Source: Sphingomonas sanguinis (GTDB lineage Bacteria; Pseudomonadota; Alphaproteobacteria; Sphingomonadales; Sphingomonadaceae). From it: a stretch of 64,000 nucleotides of DNA. Position 1 is the stretch's first letter, and each line of letters starts with the position of its first letter. This document shows positions 16,503 to 25,168 of the stretch, in pieces. A model generated the notes under the pieces. That model saw only the letters and a program-made list of their open reading frames with translations. It made no database searches and had not been told where the DNA came from. The position numbers and the translations under genes were made by a program. Location of the stretch: positions 2,081,001-2,145,000 of the forward strand of contig NZ_CP079203.1 in the NCBI RefSeq assembly GCF_019297835.1, in the 5' to 3' direction.

Positions 16503-17804
16503 TCAATCCGCGAACAGCATCACCGGCGTCTCCAGCAACCGCTTCAGCGCCTGGACATAGCTTGCCGCGTCATAACCATCGACGACCCGGTGGTCGCAGC
16601 TGATCGACAGGTTCATCAGCTTGGCCCGCGCGATCGTCTCGCCACCGCGCCCGTCGGAGCGGAAGACCGGCCGCTCGACGATACGATTCGGGCCGATGAT
16701 CGCCACCTCGGGCCGGTTGATGACCGGGGTCGTCGCAATACCGCCCAGCGGCCCCAGCGAGGTCAGGGTGATCGTGCCGCCACCCATGTCGGTGCTGGCG
16801 ATGCTGCCTGCACGCGCGGCCTCGGCAAGGCGGCCGATCTCCGTCGCCAGCTGCCAGACATTGCGGCTCTCGGCATTGCGGATGACGGGGACCATCAGCC
16901 CGGCGGGGGTCTGCGTCGCCATGCCCATATGCACCGCGCCCGAACGGTTCACCACGCCCGCCTCGTCGTCATAACGCGCGTTGAGCATCGGGAAGTCGGG
17001 CAGCGTCTTGCAGATCGCGACGATGAGGAGCGGCAGCATCGTCAGCTTGGGCCGGCTGCCCCGCCCTGCGTTCAGCTGCGCACGCGTCTCCTCCAGCGCG
17101 GTGACGTCGATTTCCTCGACATAGGTGAAGTGCGGGATGGAACGCTTGGAGGCGGCCATGTTCTCGGCGATCCGGCGGCGCATGCCGATGACGCGCACGG
17201 CTTCGTCGGCGCGGGGGGCACGGGCGGGGGTATAGCCCTGGCCCGAGCCATAGCGCAGGAAGGCGTCGAGGTCCGAATGGCGCACCCGGTCGCCCTCGGC
17301 GGGCTTCACGCTGGCAAGGTCGACGCCCAGGTCCTGTGCGCGGGCCCGGACGGCGGGCGAGGCCAACACCTTCTTCTCCTGCTCCCTCTCCCCTTGTGGG
17401 AGAGGGTCGGGGTGAGGGGTGGCCACGGGGGACGTCGCTTGCGGCGCCCCCTCACCCCGCCCCTCTCCCACAAGGGGAGAGGGAGTTGGCGCTTCTTCGA
17501 CGCCGGGATTTTCCGCCTCCAGCACCGATTCCTCGGTCGCAGGCGACGCGGCTTCCTCCACCGCATCGGTCTCGATCACCATCAGCGCTGATCCGATCGG
17601 CACCTGATCGCCGACCTCGCCCGCCAGTTCGACGACGGTGCCCGACACCGGCGATTCCATCTCGACGGTCGCCTTGTCGGTCATCATGTCGGCGACCGAC
17701 TGGTCCTCCTCGACCCGGTCGCCGAGCTTGACGTGCCAGGCGACGATCTCGGCCTCGGAGATGCCTTCGCCGATGTCGGGCAGGCGGAAGGTGAAACGAG
17801 CCAT
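16503..17804 (-). CDS. bkdB: Branched-chain 2-oxoacid dehydrogenase E2 (dihydrolipoamide acyltransferase)
   Basis: Core of the complex that oxidises the 2-oxoacids of Val, Leu and Ile; transfers the branched acyl group to CoA. Of 433 residues, 1-80 form the lipoyl domain with lipoyl Lys44 in MTDKATVEM. A linker to ~residue 155 and the peripheral-subunit-binding domain (ASPAVRARAQDLGVDLASV, ~160-195) follow. The catalytic domain to the end carries SCDHRVVDGYDAA with the active-site His/Asp. The linker carries an in-frame palindromic repeat (17382-17485). The gene follows the E1 beta gene with one base between stop and start, so it is the last gene of the operon. No E3 is nearby. Confidence 0.96.
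   Translation of the reverse strand: MARFTFRLPDIGEGISEAEIVAWHVKLGDRVEEDQSVADMMTDKATVEMESPVSGTVVELAGEVGDQVPIGSALMVIETDAVEEAASPATEESVLEAENPGVEEAPTPSPLVGEGRGEGAPQATSPVATPHPDPLPQGEREQEKKVLASPAVRARAQDLGVDLASVKPAEGDRVRHSDLDAFLRYGSGQGYTPARAPRADEAVRVIGMRRRIAENMAASKRSIPHFTYVEEIDVTALEETRAQLNAGRGSRPKLTMLPLLIVAICKTLPDFPMLNARYDDEAGVVNRSGAVHMGMATQTPAGLMVPVIRNAESRNVWQLATEIGRLAEAARAGSIASTDMGGGTITLTSLGPLGGIATTPVINRPEVAIIGPNRIVERPVFRSDGRGGETIARAKLMNLSISCDHRVVDGYDAASYVQALKRLLETPVMLFAD
17382..17485. repeat. Palindromic repeat inside bkdB
   Basis: Two inverted arms (17382-17419 and 17448-17485), each starting or ending with the smaller palindrome CCCTCTCCCC...GGGAGAGGG. The whole unit is read in frame and encodes PSPLVGEGRGEG and HPDPLPQGERE in the E2 linker. 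The same arm sequence recurs at 20432-20526. Confidence 0.9.
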
Positions 17805-17805
17805 G

Positions 17806-18861
17806 TCAGGCGTCCTTCAACAAGGTCTTGAGCGCCTGGCCGATACGGACCGGGCCAGGGAAATAGGCCCATTCCAGGCTGTGCGGATAGGGCGTGTCGA
17901 AGCCGGTCACGCGCGCGATCGGCGCTTCGAGGTGATAGAAGCAGCGTTCCTGGACCAGCGCGGACAGCTCCGCACCGTACCCGCCGGTGCGCGTCGCCTC
18001 GTGCACGATCATGCAGCGGCCGGTCTTCTTCACCGACGCCTCGATCGCATCGATGTCGAGGGGGACGAGCGTGCGCAGGTCGATGATCTCGGCATCCACG
18101 CCCATCTCGGCGACCACGGCGGCGCAGACATGGACCATCGTGCCGTAGCACAGGATCGTCACCGCCTCGCCTTCGCGCACCGTCGCCGCCTTGCCCAGCG
18201 GGATGCGGTAATAGCCGGTCGGGACTTCGCCGCCGGGATGCTTGGACCAGTTCTCCGCCGGGCGATCCCAATGGCCGTTGAACGGGCCGTTATAGATGCG
18301 CTTGGGCTCGAAGAAGAGGACGGGGTCATTGTCCTCGATCGCGGCGATCAACAGACCCTTGGCGTCATAGGGCGTCGCCGGGATCACCGTCTTTATCCCT
18401 GAGACATGGGTGAAGATGCCCTCCGGCGACTGGCTGTGCGTCTGGCCGCCGAAGATGCCGCCACCGAAGGGCGAGCGCACCGTGATCGGCGCGGTGAACT
18501 CGCCCGCCGAGCGATAGCGCAGCCGCGCCGCCTCGCTGACCAGCTGGTCGAGCGCCGGGTAGATATAGTCGGCGAACTGGATCTCGGGCACCGGGCGCAG
18601 GCCATAGGCCCCCATACCGACCGCGACGCCGATGATGCCGCATTCGGTGATCGGCGTGTCGAACACGCGGGTCTTGCCATACTTCTTCTGGAGACCCGCA
18701 GTCGCGCGGAAGACGCCGCCGAAATAGCCGACATCCTCGCCCATCACGACCACATCCGGGTCGCGCGCCATGACCACGTCCATGGCGGAATTGATCGCCT
18801 GGATCATGTTCATGCGGGTGGTTTCGCCCGTTTCGGGCACGGTTACGGTGACTTCGTTCAC
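17806..18861 (-). CDS. bkdA2: Branched-chain 2-oxoacid dehydrogenase E1 beta
   Basis: Beta subunit of the thiamine-diphosphate decarboxylase component. The 351-residue frame begins at GTG 18861. Family members usually begin at MNMIQAINSAMDVV, which here is an ATG 48 bp further in (18813), so the first 16 residues (VNEVTVTVPETGETTR) may not be translated. Motifs: VVMGEDVGYFGGVFRAT with the ThDP-proximal Glu, FDTPITECGIIGVAVGM, and SPFGGGIFGGQTHSQSPE. The C-terminal domain follows from ~residue 220. It sits between E1 alpha and E2; a palindromic repeat separates it from E1 alpha. Confidence 0.95.
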   Translation of the reverse strand: MNEVTVTVPETGETTRMNMIQAINSAMDVVMARDPDVVVMGEDVGYFGGVFRATAGLQKKYGKTRVFDTPITECGIIGVAVGMGAYGLRPVPEIQFADYIYPALDQLVSEAARLRYRSAGEFTAPITVRSPFGGGIFGGQTHSQSPEGIFTHVSGIKTVIPATPYDAKGLLIAAIEDNDPVLFFEPKRIYNGPFNGHWDRPAENWSKHPGGEVPTGYYRIPLGKAATVREGEAVTILCYGTMVHVCAAVVAEMGVDAEIIDLRTLVPLDIDAIEASVKKTGRCMIVHEATRTGGYGAELSALVQERCFYHLEAPIARVTGFDTPYPHSLEWAYFPGPVRIGQALKTLLKDA

Positions 18862-18885
18862 AGGACAGAACCCTTACCAGCACCG

Positions 18886-18987
18886 TTCCCCGGCGAAGGC
18901 CGGGGTCCAGTTGCGGTGTCATCGCGGCGGGGCGGCGGGGCGCGCCACAGGCTGCGTGGCGACTGGGCCCCGGCCTTCGCCGGGGAA
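18886..18987. repeat. Inverted repeat between E1 beta and E1 alpha genes
   Basis: Perfect 26-bp inverted arms: 18886-18911 (TTCCCCGGCGAAGGCCGGG...) and 18962-18987 (...CCCGGCCTTCGCCGGGGAA), with a 50-bp GC-rich spacer. Each arm also contains a CCCCGGC/GCCGGGG hairpin. It occupies most of the 139-bp gap inside the operon. Confidence 0.9.
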
Positions 18988-19000
18988 CAGGCGACGGCCG

Positions 19001-20296
19001 TCACTTCCGCGCCCATGGCCGTCCGCTCGCTTCTTCCTCGTCGAGCATCTGCTGGCGCTGCTCGCGCAAATGCCAAGGCATCTCCTCAAATACACCGTCG
19101 AACAGGCTGTCGAGCGGCTGGTGCAGGCCGTGGCCGAGGATACCGTTCGCCTCGGCCGCCTTTTGCGCGGCGCGGACCTCCTCGGCGACTTCGCGGTCCT
19201 GCGCGGCGTGGCGCTCTTCGTCCCATTCGCCCAGGCCGATCAGGTGATCCTTCAACCGCCGGATCGGATCGCCCAGCGGCCAGGCGGTCGGTTCACCCGC
19301 CGAGCGATATTGCGTCGGATCGTCCGAGGTGGAGTGCCCCTCGGTGCGATAGGTGAAATGCTCGATCAGCGTCGCGCCCTGGTTGGTCCGCGCGCGCTCG
19401 GCGGCCCATTGGGTGGCGGCATAGACCGCTAGCGCGTCGTTGCCGTCGACCCGAAGACCCGCAATGCCATAGCCGATCGCCCGCGCTGCAAAGGTCGTCG
19501 CCTCCGCGCCCGCGAAGCCCGAAAAGCTGGAGATCGCCCACTGGTTGTTGACGACGTTCATGACCACCGGCGCACGGTAGACGGCGGCAAAGGTGCAGGC
19601 CGAGTGGAAGTCGCCCTCCGCCGTCGAACCCTCGCCGCACCACACGGCGGCAATGCGGGTGTCGCCCTTGGCGGCCGAGGCCATCGCCCAGCCCACCGCC
19701 TGCGGATATTGCGTCGTCAGATTGCCCGAGATCGAGAAGAAGCCAGCCTCTTTCGCCGAATACATGATGGGCAACTGCTTGCCGCCCAGCCGGTCCGCGC
19801 TGTTGGAATAGATCTGGTTCATCATGTCGACCAGCGGCCAGTCGCGCGCGATCAACAGCCCCTGCTGGCGATAGGAGGGGAAACACATATCCTCATAATC
19901 CAGCGCATGGGCGGCGGCGACGGCGACCGCCTCCTCGCCCAGCGCCTTCATATAGAAGCTGGTCTTGCCCTGACGCTGGGCGCGGAACATGCGTTCGTCA
20001 AAGGCGCGGAGCAGCACCATGTGGCGCAGCATCCGGCGCAGGCGATCGGGCGAGAGCTTAGGGTCCCAGGGACCGACCGCGCGGCCCTCCTCATCCAGCA
20101 CGCGGATCAGCGTATAGGCGAGTTCATGGAAGCTGTCGGCGGGCGCGGCGGTGTCGGGGCGGCGCTGCGCTCCGGCGGGCGGAACCTCGACACTGGCGAA
20201 GTCGACCGCATCGCCCGGCCGAAATTTCGGCTCAGGGACATGCAGCTGCAACGGGGCCAGGTTGGCGCGCGAAATGCCTTCTGGCGGCACGGCCAT
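19001..20296 (-). CDS. bkdA1: Branched-chain 2-oxoacid dehydrogenase E1 alpha
   Basis: Alpha subunit that decarboxylates the branched 2-oxoacids with thiamine diphosphate. The 431-residue protein has the ThDP fold starting about residue 85. The metal/ThDP motif runs from WCGEGSTAEGDFHSA to VNNQWAIS, and the loop YRTEGHSTSDDPTQYR distinguishes it from pyruvate dehydrogenase E1, which has HGHSMSDP. The N-terminal ~80 residues are the extension common to alphaproteobacterial branched-chain E1 alpha. An ATG at 20296 is preceded by GAGGAGAG, a strong ribosome site. First gene of the E1 alpha-E1 beta-E2 operon. No adjacent regulator was seen. Confidence 0.96.
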   Translation of the reverse strand: MAVPPEGISRANLAPLQLHVPEPKFRPGDAVDFASVEVPPAGAQRRPDTAAPADSFHELAYTLIRVLDEEGRAVGPWDPKLSPDRLRRMLRHMVLLRAFDERMFRAQRQGKTSFYMKALGEEAVAVAAAHALDYEDMCFPSYRQQGLLIARDWPLVDMMNQIYSNSADRLGGKQLPIMYSAKEAGFFSISGNLTTQYPQAVGWAMASAAKGDTRIAAVWCGEGSTAEGDFHSACTFAAVYRAPVVMNVVNNQWAISSFSGFAGAEATTFAARAIGYGIAGLRVDGNDALAVYAATQWAAERARTNQGATLIEHFTYRTEGHSTSDDPTQYRSAGEPTAWPLGDPIRRLKDHLIGLGEWDEERHAAQDREVAEEVRAAQKAAEANGILGHGLHQPLDSLFDGVFEEMPWHLREQRQQMLDEEEASGRPWARK

Positions 20297-20431
20297 GCTC
20301 TCTCCTCAACGCTTTGCCCGAGTCTGCTCGGGTCGTTGCTATCTTTCAACCGGATGACATTTTATTTCAAGCGCATTTTGGGGACGTTGGTCGGTCGAAC
20401 GCGTCGAGTGGTGGTGTTTCCTGTGATGAAC

Positions 20432-20526
20432 CACCCTCACCCTTCCGGCGCTTCGCGCCTCCCTCCCTCTCCCACTGGGAGAGGGAAGGGGCCCGCCCGC
20501 TTTAGCGGGTGGGAAGGGTGAGGGTG
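20432..20526. repeat. Palindromic repeat between bkdA1 and the esterase gene
   Basis: Outer arms CACCCTCACCCTTCC and GGAAGGGTGAGGGTG enclose a CCCTCTCCCactGGGAGAGGG palindrome and a CCCGCCCGCTTTAGCGGGTGGG hairpin. It shares the CCCTCTCCC/GGGAGAGGG core with the repeat in bkdB. It stands just downstream of the sialate O-acetylesterase stop, where it could also stop transcription. Confidence 0.85.
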
Positions 20527-20533
20527 TTACAGG

Positions 20534-22507
20534 TCAGTTCCCCGTAATCGCCATCTCGAACGGCACCACCGGATGCGGGGCCTCGTCATAGAAATTGACC
20601 ACCGGCGCATCGGCCCAGGCATAGCGCACCCGTACATCGCCCGGCTTCGCATCGGCCAGCCGCACTTCCGCCCCGTTCACCGTCGCATTGGCATAACGGC
20701 AGGCCGAGGCATCGCACAGCTCGAACCCGATCGGCGCGGCGGCGCTCCACGCATGAAGCGCGCCCTGCACACCGCTGAAGCGCAGCACCACCTCACTCCC
20801 TGCACGGGTCGCCGAGGCGATCATCGGCCCGGAGGCATTGGCACGATCACCCGCCTCCAGATGCTGTTCGGCGAAGACCAGCCGCTTGGCGAGTTCGTTC
20901 TTGTCGGCCGGATGGATGTCGTTGCGTACGCCGATATCGATCGTCGTCGCCAGCGCCGCATGGGGATCGCGCAGCACCGCCAGACGCTGAGTCTCGCGCA
21001 AGGCCGCCCAGCCGCTGTCGCCAATCCTGACCGGCGGCGATCCGAAATTGGCGAGCTGCACGATCAGGAAGGGTAATTCCGGGTTCTGGAACTGCCGCCG
21101 CCATCCGGTCATCAGCGCCGCCAGCCGATCGCCATAGCTGGCGAGACCGACATCGGACTCGCCCTGATACCAAGCGACGCCCTTCAACCCGATCGGCCCC
21201 AGCGGCGCGATCATACCGTTATAGAGCGTGCCCAGCCCTGCATGGCTTTCCCACGGGCTGCGGGGATAGCTCTGGTCGTTCGCCTTGTAGACCGAATAGC
21301 GCCAGCCGGTGCCGAGCGGGATCGGTTGCCCCCCGGCGGGCGTGAACCGGATATTGTCGGCGGGACCGAACATGCCGCCCGGACCATAGGTGTCACCCAG
21401 CCCGACGACGATCTCGTTATGCCCCTTCTTGAGCGCCGAACGCGGCACGGTGTAGCGCCGCCAGTCGCCCCAGCCGAAGGTCGCGCCGACGACCACGCCA
21501 TTGATCCAGACGGTATCCAGCTCGTCGATCCCCGCCAGCTCGATCACCCCGTCGCCAGTGGGAGGGGTCGGCAGGTCGAAGCCCTGCCGGAACCAGACCA
21601 GGCCGTTGTAATCCGCGAGCGCGGGCACGCCCCATTCCTCCCAGGGGGAGAATTTGGGCACCGGTGTCCAGCTCAGCCGATCGGGCGCGTTCCATGGCTC
21701 CTGCCCGCGCTTCGTCCCGCTCGCCTTGCGCCACCAGTCGCCCCAGCGGTCGCCGAAGCTGCGCAGCCCCGCTGCATGGTCGCGGGCATAAAGCGCCAGC
21801 AGGTCGGCATCGGCGCTCAGGCCAGGCAGCTTGCGCGCATCGGTGGCATCGACCCAAGGCAGGATCTTGGTCCCGCCCCAGCTCGAATCGATCGCGCCCA
21901 TCGGCACGTTCGACTTGGCGGCCAGATCCTTGACCATCAGATAGCAGGCGGCGGAGAAATCGGCGACGCTGGCGGGCGAAGCGGCGGCCCAGACCGGGCG
22001 CTTTTCCAGCGGCTCGTCGGCGGACAGGCCGACATGATGCGCCACGTCGAGCAGGCGGATATGGTCGTTGGCCGCACCCTTGACCAAACCCTCGCCGTTC
22101 AGCGCCTGCTTGGTCGGATATTCCATGTTGGACTGGCCCGAGCACAGCCAGACATCGCCGACCAACAGGTCGTCCATCGTGTCCACTGCGCCATCCTTGC
22201 CGGTGGCGGTCAGGGTCAGAGGCGTCGCGGTCGCCACCATGGCGGGCAAGGTGGCGCGCCACCGGCCCTTGCCATCGGCGGTCGCGCTGGCACTCGCCCC
22301 GCCCAGCGTCACGGTGACGCCCTCGCCCGCATCGGCCGCACCCTCGACGATGATCGGGCGGTCGCGCTGGAGGACGGCGTGCGCGCTCATCGGGGTCAGG
22401 ATGCGCGGTCGCGCCTCCGCCATGGCGGGCCACGCTGCCGCCGTGCCCAGCAACACCATCAAACCCATGCGCCGCCCGGCGCCGGACCGTGAATGCCCCA
22501 TCCGCAT
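20534..22507 (-). CDS. Sialate O-acetylesterase-like exported esterase
   Basis: A 657-residue secreted protein of the SGNH hydrolase group (sialic-acid-specific 9-O-acetylesterase family), removing acetyl groups from sugars. A signal peptide covers about residues 14-33 (MGLMVLLGTAAAWPAMAEA). The catalytic Ser lies in LVGDVWLCSGQSNMEYP; block III corresponds to WYQGESDVG, and the Asp/His dyad to GVRNDIHPADKNELAKR. The middle region (~290-400) has a jelly-roll insertion (WINGVVVGATFGWGDWRRYT). In sphingomonads such enzymes usually act on acetylated xylan or other plant glycans rather than sialic acid, which is inference. ATG 22507 has GAGAGGGATGAG before it. Confidence 0.9.
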   Translation of the reverse strand: MRMGHSRSGAGRRMGLMVLLGTAAAWPAMAEARPRILTPMSAHAVLQRDRPIIVEGAADAGEGVTVTLGGASASATADGKGRWRATLPAMVATATPLTLTATGKDGAVDTMDDLLVGDVWLCSGQSNMEYPTKQALNGEGLVKGAANDHIRLLDVAHHVGLSADEPLEKRPVWAAASPASVADFSAACYLMVKDLAAKSNVPMGAIDSSWGGTKILPWVDATDARKLPGLSADADLLALYARDHAAGLRSFGDRWGDWWRKASGTKRGQEPWNAPDRLSWTPVPKFSPWEEWGVPALADYNGLVWFRQGFDLPTPPTGDGVIELAGIDELDTVWINGVVVGATFGWGDWRRYTVPRSALKKGHNEIVVGLGDTYGPGGMFGPADNIRFTPAGGQPIPLGTGWRYSVYKANDQSYPRSPWESHAGLGTLYNGMIAPLGPIGLKGVAWYQGESDVGLASYGDRLAALMTGWRRQFQNPELPFLIVQLANFGSPPVRIGDSGWAALRETQRLAVLRDPHAALATTIDIGVRNDIHPADKNELAKRLVFAEQHLEAGDRANASGPMIASATRAGSEVVLRFSGVQGALHAWSAAAPIGFELCDASACRYANATVNGAEVRLADAKPGDVRVRYAWADAPVVNFYDEAPHPVVPFEMAITGN

Positions 22508-22593
22508 CTCATCCCTCTCCTATGCCCGGCTCGCGCCCGATTCCGCGCGGCCATGGGCCATGCGCGGATCATAGGATCGGCAAAATGATAACG

Positions 22594-22962
22594 CTATCGG
22601 GAAACGTCAGCCTGGAGCCGCGCCAGCGCGATCCCGGCGAGGTTCTGGGTGCGCTTGATATGGCGCAACCGAAAGCGCGGCGGACGCGGCAGGGCGGCCC
22701 AGGTCGCGAAATGGACCAGATGCGCGGGCGGCACCCGCACCTTGCCCAGGGCCTGCGCGACCACCGCGGCGGCGTCCCCCAACAGCAGCGCGTCCGCCAG
22801 CCCGGCCTCGTGCGCCGCGCGCGTGGCGGCGATCAGCGCCAGCCACTCGGCGGTCATGCTGGTCCCCGGCCCCAGGTCGCGCACGACATGCGCCTTCCCG
22901 CCCAGCACCACCGCATATTCCATGCCGCCGGGGCGAAGGCCGCCGTCGAAGAAGATCTTCAA
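22594..22962 (-). CDS. RNase H-like domain protein
   Basis: A 122-residue RNase H-fold protein: KIFFDGGLRPGGMEYAVV (first catalytic Asp), TAEWLALIAATRAAHEA (Glu) and LLLGDAAAVV (second Asp). In the last motif IKRTQNLAGIALA, Gly stands where the fourth carboxylate (Asp) of RNase HI is expected. The likely start is TTG at 22962, overlapping the stop of the upstream FAD oxidoreductase (TTGA). No ATG fits, because the first one falls after the catalytic Asp. Annotated in relatives as a reverse-transcriptase-like protein. Whether it cuts RNA:DNA hybrids is uncertain given the missing residue. Confidence 0.8.
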   Translation of the reverse strand: MKIFFDGGLRPGGMEYAVVLGGKAHVVRDLGPGTSMTAEWLALIAATRAAHEAGLADALLLGDAAAVVAQALGKVRVPPAHLVHFATWAALPRPPRFRLRHIKRTQNLAGIALARLQADVSR

Positions 22963-24575
22963 GACGTACCGATGCTGCGCGCGACCGCCTCGGCCGTCTT
23001 GATGCCGTCGACCGCCGCCGACAGGATGCCGCCCGCATAGCCCGCGCCCTCGCCCGCAGGATAGAGACCGTAGGTGTTCAGGCTGTGCCCGTCCTCGCCG
23101 CGCGTGAAGCGGACGGGCGACGAAGTGCGCGTCTCCACCCCCGTCATCACCACGTCCGGATGGTCGTATCCGGCGATCTGGCGGCCGAAGACCGGAATCG
23201 CCTCGCGCATCGCCTCGACCACGAAGTCGGGCAGGCATTCGGACAGGTCGGTCGGCGTCACGCCGGGGCGATAGGAGGGCGTGACCGACCCCAGGCTGGT
23301 CGAGGGGCGCTTGGCCAGGAAGTCGCCGACCCGCTGCGCCGGGGCCTTGTAGTTGGAGCCGCCCGCGACATAGGCGCGCTCCTCCCAATGGCGTTGCAGC
23401 GCGAGGCCCGCCAGCGGATCGCCGGGAAAGTCGCGCTCCGGATCGATCGCGACCACGAAGCCCGAATTGGCGTTGCGCTCGTTGCGCGAATATTGGCTCA
23501 TGCCGTTGGTCGCGACGCGGCCCTCTTCGCTGGTCGCGGCGACGACGGTGCCGCCCGGACACATGCAGAAGCTGTAGACCGTCCGCCCGTTCTGGCAGTG
23601 GTGCGAGATGTGATATTCGGCCGCGCCCAGGATCGGATTGCCCGCCTGATGCCCGAAGCGCGCGCGGTCGATCCACCCCTGCGGGTGCTCGATCCGTACG
23701 CCGATCGAAAAGGGCTTGGCCTCGACATAGACGCCCGCCGATTGGAGCATCGCGAAACTGTCGCGGGCGCTATGGCCGATGGCGAGGACGACATGATCGA
23801 CCTCCAGATAGCCGCCGCCGTTCAGGTGCAGCCCGCGCACCCGGCGTTGGCCCGATCCGTCCGTCGCGACATCCAGCCCGTCGACGCGAGTAGAGAAACG
23901 ATATTCGCCGCCCAGCTCCTCGATGGTCGCGCGCATGCTCTCGACCATCGTGACCAGGCGGAAGGTGCCGATATGCGGATGCGCCTCGGTCAGGATTTCG
24001 GGCGGCGCGCCCGCTTTCACGAACTCGGTCAGCACCTTGCGGTTCAGGTGGCGCGGGTCCTTGATCCGACTGTAGAGCTTGCCGTCCGAAAAGGTGCCCG
24101 CCCCGCCTTCGCCATATTGCACGTTGGATTCGGGGTTGAGCACGCTCCGGCGCCACAGGCCCCAGGTGTCCTGAGTCCGCTCGCGCACCACCTTGCCGCG
24201 CTCCAGGATGATCGGGCGATATCCCGCCTGCGCCAGCACCAGCGCGGCGAACAGGCCGCAGGGGCCCGCGCCGATCACCACCGGGCGCTTGGTGCCCGGC
24301 GGCGGCCCGCTTGGCAGGTGATAGCGGGTATCGGGCGTGCGCTGTACATCGCGGTCGCGGCGGAACCGCTCCAGCACGGCGGCCTCGTTCTTCAGGTTCA
24401 CATCGACCGAATAGACGAGCTGGATATTGTTCTTGTCGCGCGCATCATGCCCGCGCCGGGCGATCACGAAGCGCACCAGCTCGCGCGGCGTCACGCGCAA
24501 CCGGCGACAGATGGCGGCGGGCAGGGCCTCGTCCGCATGGTGGAGAGGCAGTTTCAATTCACTGAGGCGGATCAT
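22959..24575 (-). CDS. NAD(P)/FAD-dependent oxidoreductase
   Basis: A 538-residue flavoprotein similar to the uncharacterised FAD-dependent dehydrogenase family. An N-terminal ~85-residue substrate-side domain opens MIRLSELKLPL. The dinucleotide-binding motif follows as VVIGAGPCGLFAALVLAQAG (~100), then ERGKVVRERT and a redox-domain motif QYGEGGAGTFSDGKLYSR. VLAIGHSARDSF and the C-terminal FAD motif LNTYGLYPAGEGAGYAGG complete it. The start is taken as ATG 24575; a GTG at 24599 and an ATG at 24587 are in frame and closer to a GGAGG site, so the N-terminus is uncertain by up to 8 residues. It overlaps the RNase H-like gene by 4 bp. Substrate unknown. Confidence 0.88.
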   Translation of the reverse strand: MIRLSELKLPLHHADEALPAAICRRLRVTPRELVRFVIARRGHDARDKNNIQLVYSVDVNLKNEAAVLERFRRDRDVQRTPDTRYHLPSGPPPGTKRPVVIGAGPCGLFAALVLAQAGYRPIILERGKVVRERTQDTWGLWRRSVLNPESNVQYGEGGAGTFSDGKLYSRIKDPRHLNRKVLTEFVKAGAPPEILTEAHPHIGTFRLVTMVESMRATIEELGGEYRFSTRVDGLDVATDGSGQRRVRGLHLNGGGYLEVDHVVLAIGHSARDSFAMLQSAGVYVEAKPFSIGVRIEHPQGWIDRARFGHQAGNPILGAAEYHISHHCQNGRTVYSFCMCPGGTVVAATSEEGRVATNGMSQYSRNERNANSGFVVAIDPERDFPGDPLAGLALQRHWEERAYVAGGSNYKAPAQRVGDFLAKRPSTSLGSVTPSYRPGVTPTDLSECLPDFVVEAMREAIPVFGRQIAGYDHPDVVMTGVETRTSSPVRFTRGEDGHSLNTYGLYPAGEGAGYAGGILSAAVDGIKTAEAVARSIGTS

Positions 24576-24631
24576 CCCGCGCGCCATACAGAATTGCACG
24601 TCCTCCCGCCATCGCGGCGTGCTACTCAGGT

Positions 24632-25099
24632 TCAGCCGTCTGGCGTCAGCTCGAAGAGCTTCTGGACGATCCCGTTCCCTTCCCGATAGGTCCGGAAACC
24701 CATGGCTGCATAATAGCGTAAGCCCATCGGATTATCCGCGCCGATCGTGGCGTCGATTCGGGTCAGCCCGGCCTCGCTGGCGGCGTGCAGACTGCGGGCG
24801 AACAACGCTTTGCCGATGCCCCGCCGATGGGCACGCGGGCTGATATGCGTGCCGATGATGCCCCAGCCTTCGGGCAAGTTATAGCGATTGCCCGCCGCCG
24901 CGCGCTTCAGCGACTGGAATCCCATCGCCCCATGGTCGTCGAGCGCGACGCTGCACAAAATGCCGTCCGGTGCCGCGATATAGTGGGAGAGGGTAAAGGC
25001 GGGATCGTGCGGGCGCGAACGGCCAGTAAGGGCGATGATTTCCCTCAGCACCTGGCTCATGGCCAAGGCGTCATCCTCTGTCGCCTGGCGGATCAGCAT
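24632..25099 (-). CDS. GNAT family N-acetyltransferase
   Basis: A 155-residue acetyl-CoA-dependent acyltransferase fold: N-terminal MLIRQATEDDALAMSQVL, and the acetyl-CoA loop motif A as ISPRAHRRGIGKALFARSL (the RxxGxG/A motif, RRGIGKA). The C-terminal NPMGLRYYAAMGFRTYREG is typical of the Phe/Tyr-ending GNAT strand. The ATG at 25099 has GGGGTG before it; two further in-frame starts lie upstream (25129, 25159). Acceptor substrate is not predictable. It lies 57 bp from the FAD oxidoreductase on the same strand. Confidence 0.88.
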   Translation of the reverse strand: MLIRQATEDDALAMSQVLREIIALTGRSRPHDPAFTLSHYIAAPDGILCSVALDDHGAMGFQSLKRAAAGNRYNLPEGWGIIGTHISPRAHRRGIGKALFARSLHAASEAGLTRIDATIGADNPMGLRYYAAMGFRTYREGNGIVQKLFELTPDG

Positions 25100-25168
25100 C
25101 GCGGCACCCCATGCTTGCGGTTGGTCCATGGCCTTATCCAGTGGCGGTTTCGGTGTCACCGGCTGGAG

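Noticed and set aside
17382..17485. Frameshift or pseudogene in bkdB because of the repeat
   Set aside because: The reading frame continues through it and all catalytic residues on both sides are intact.
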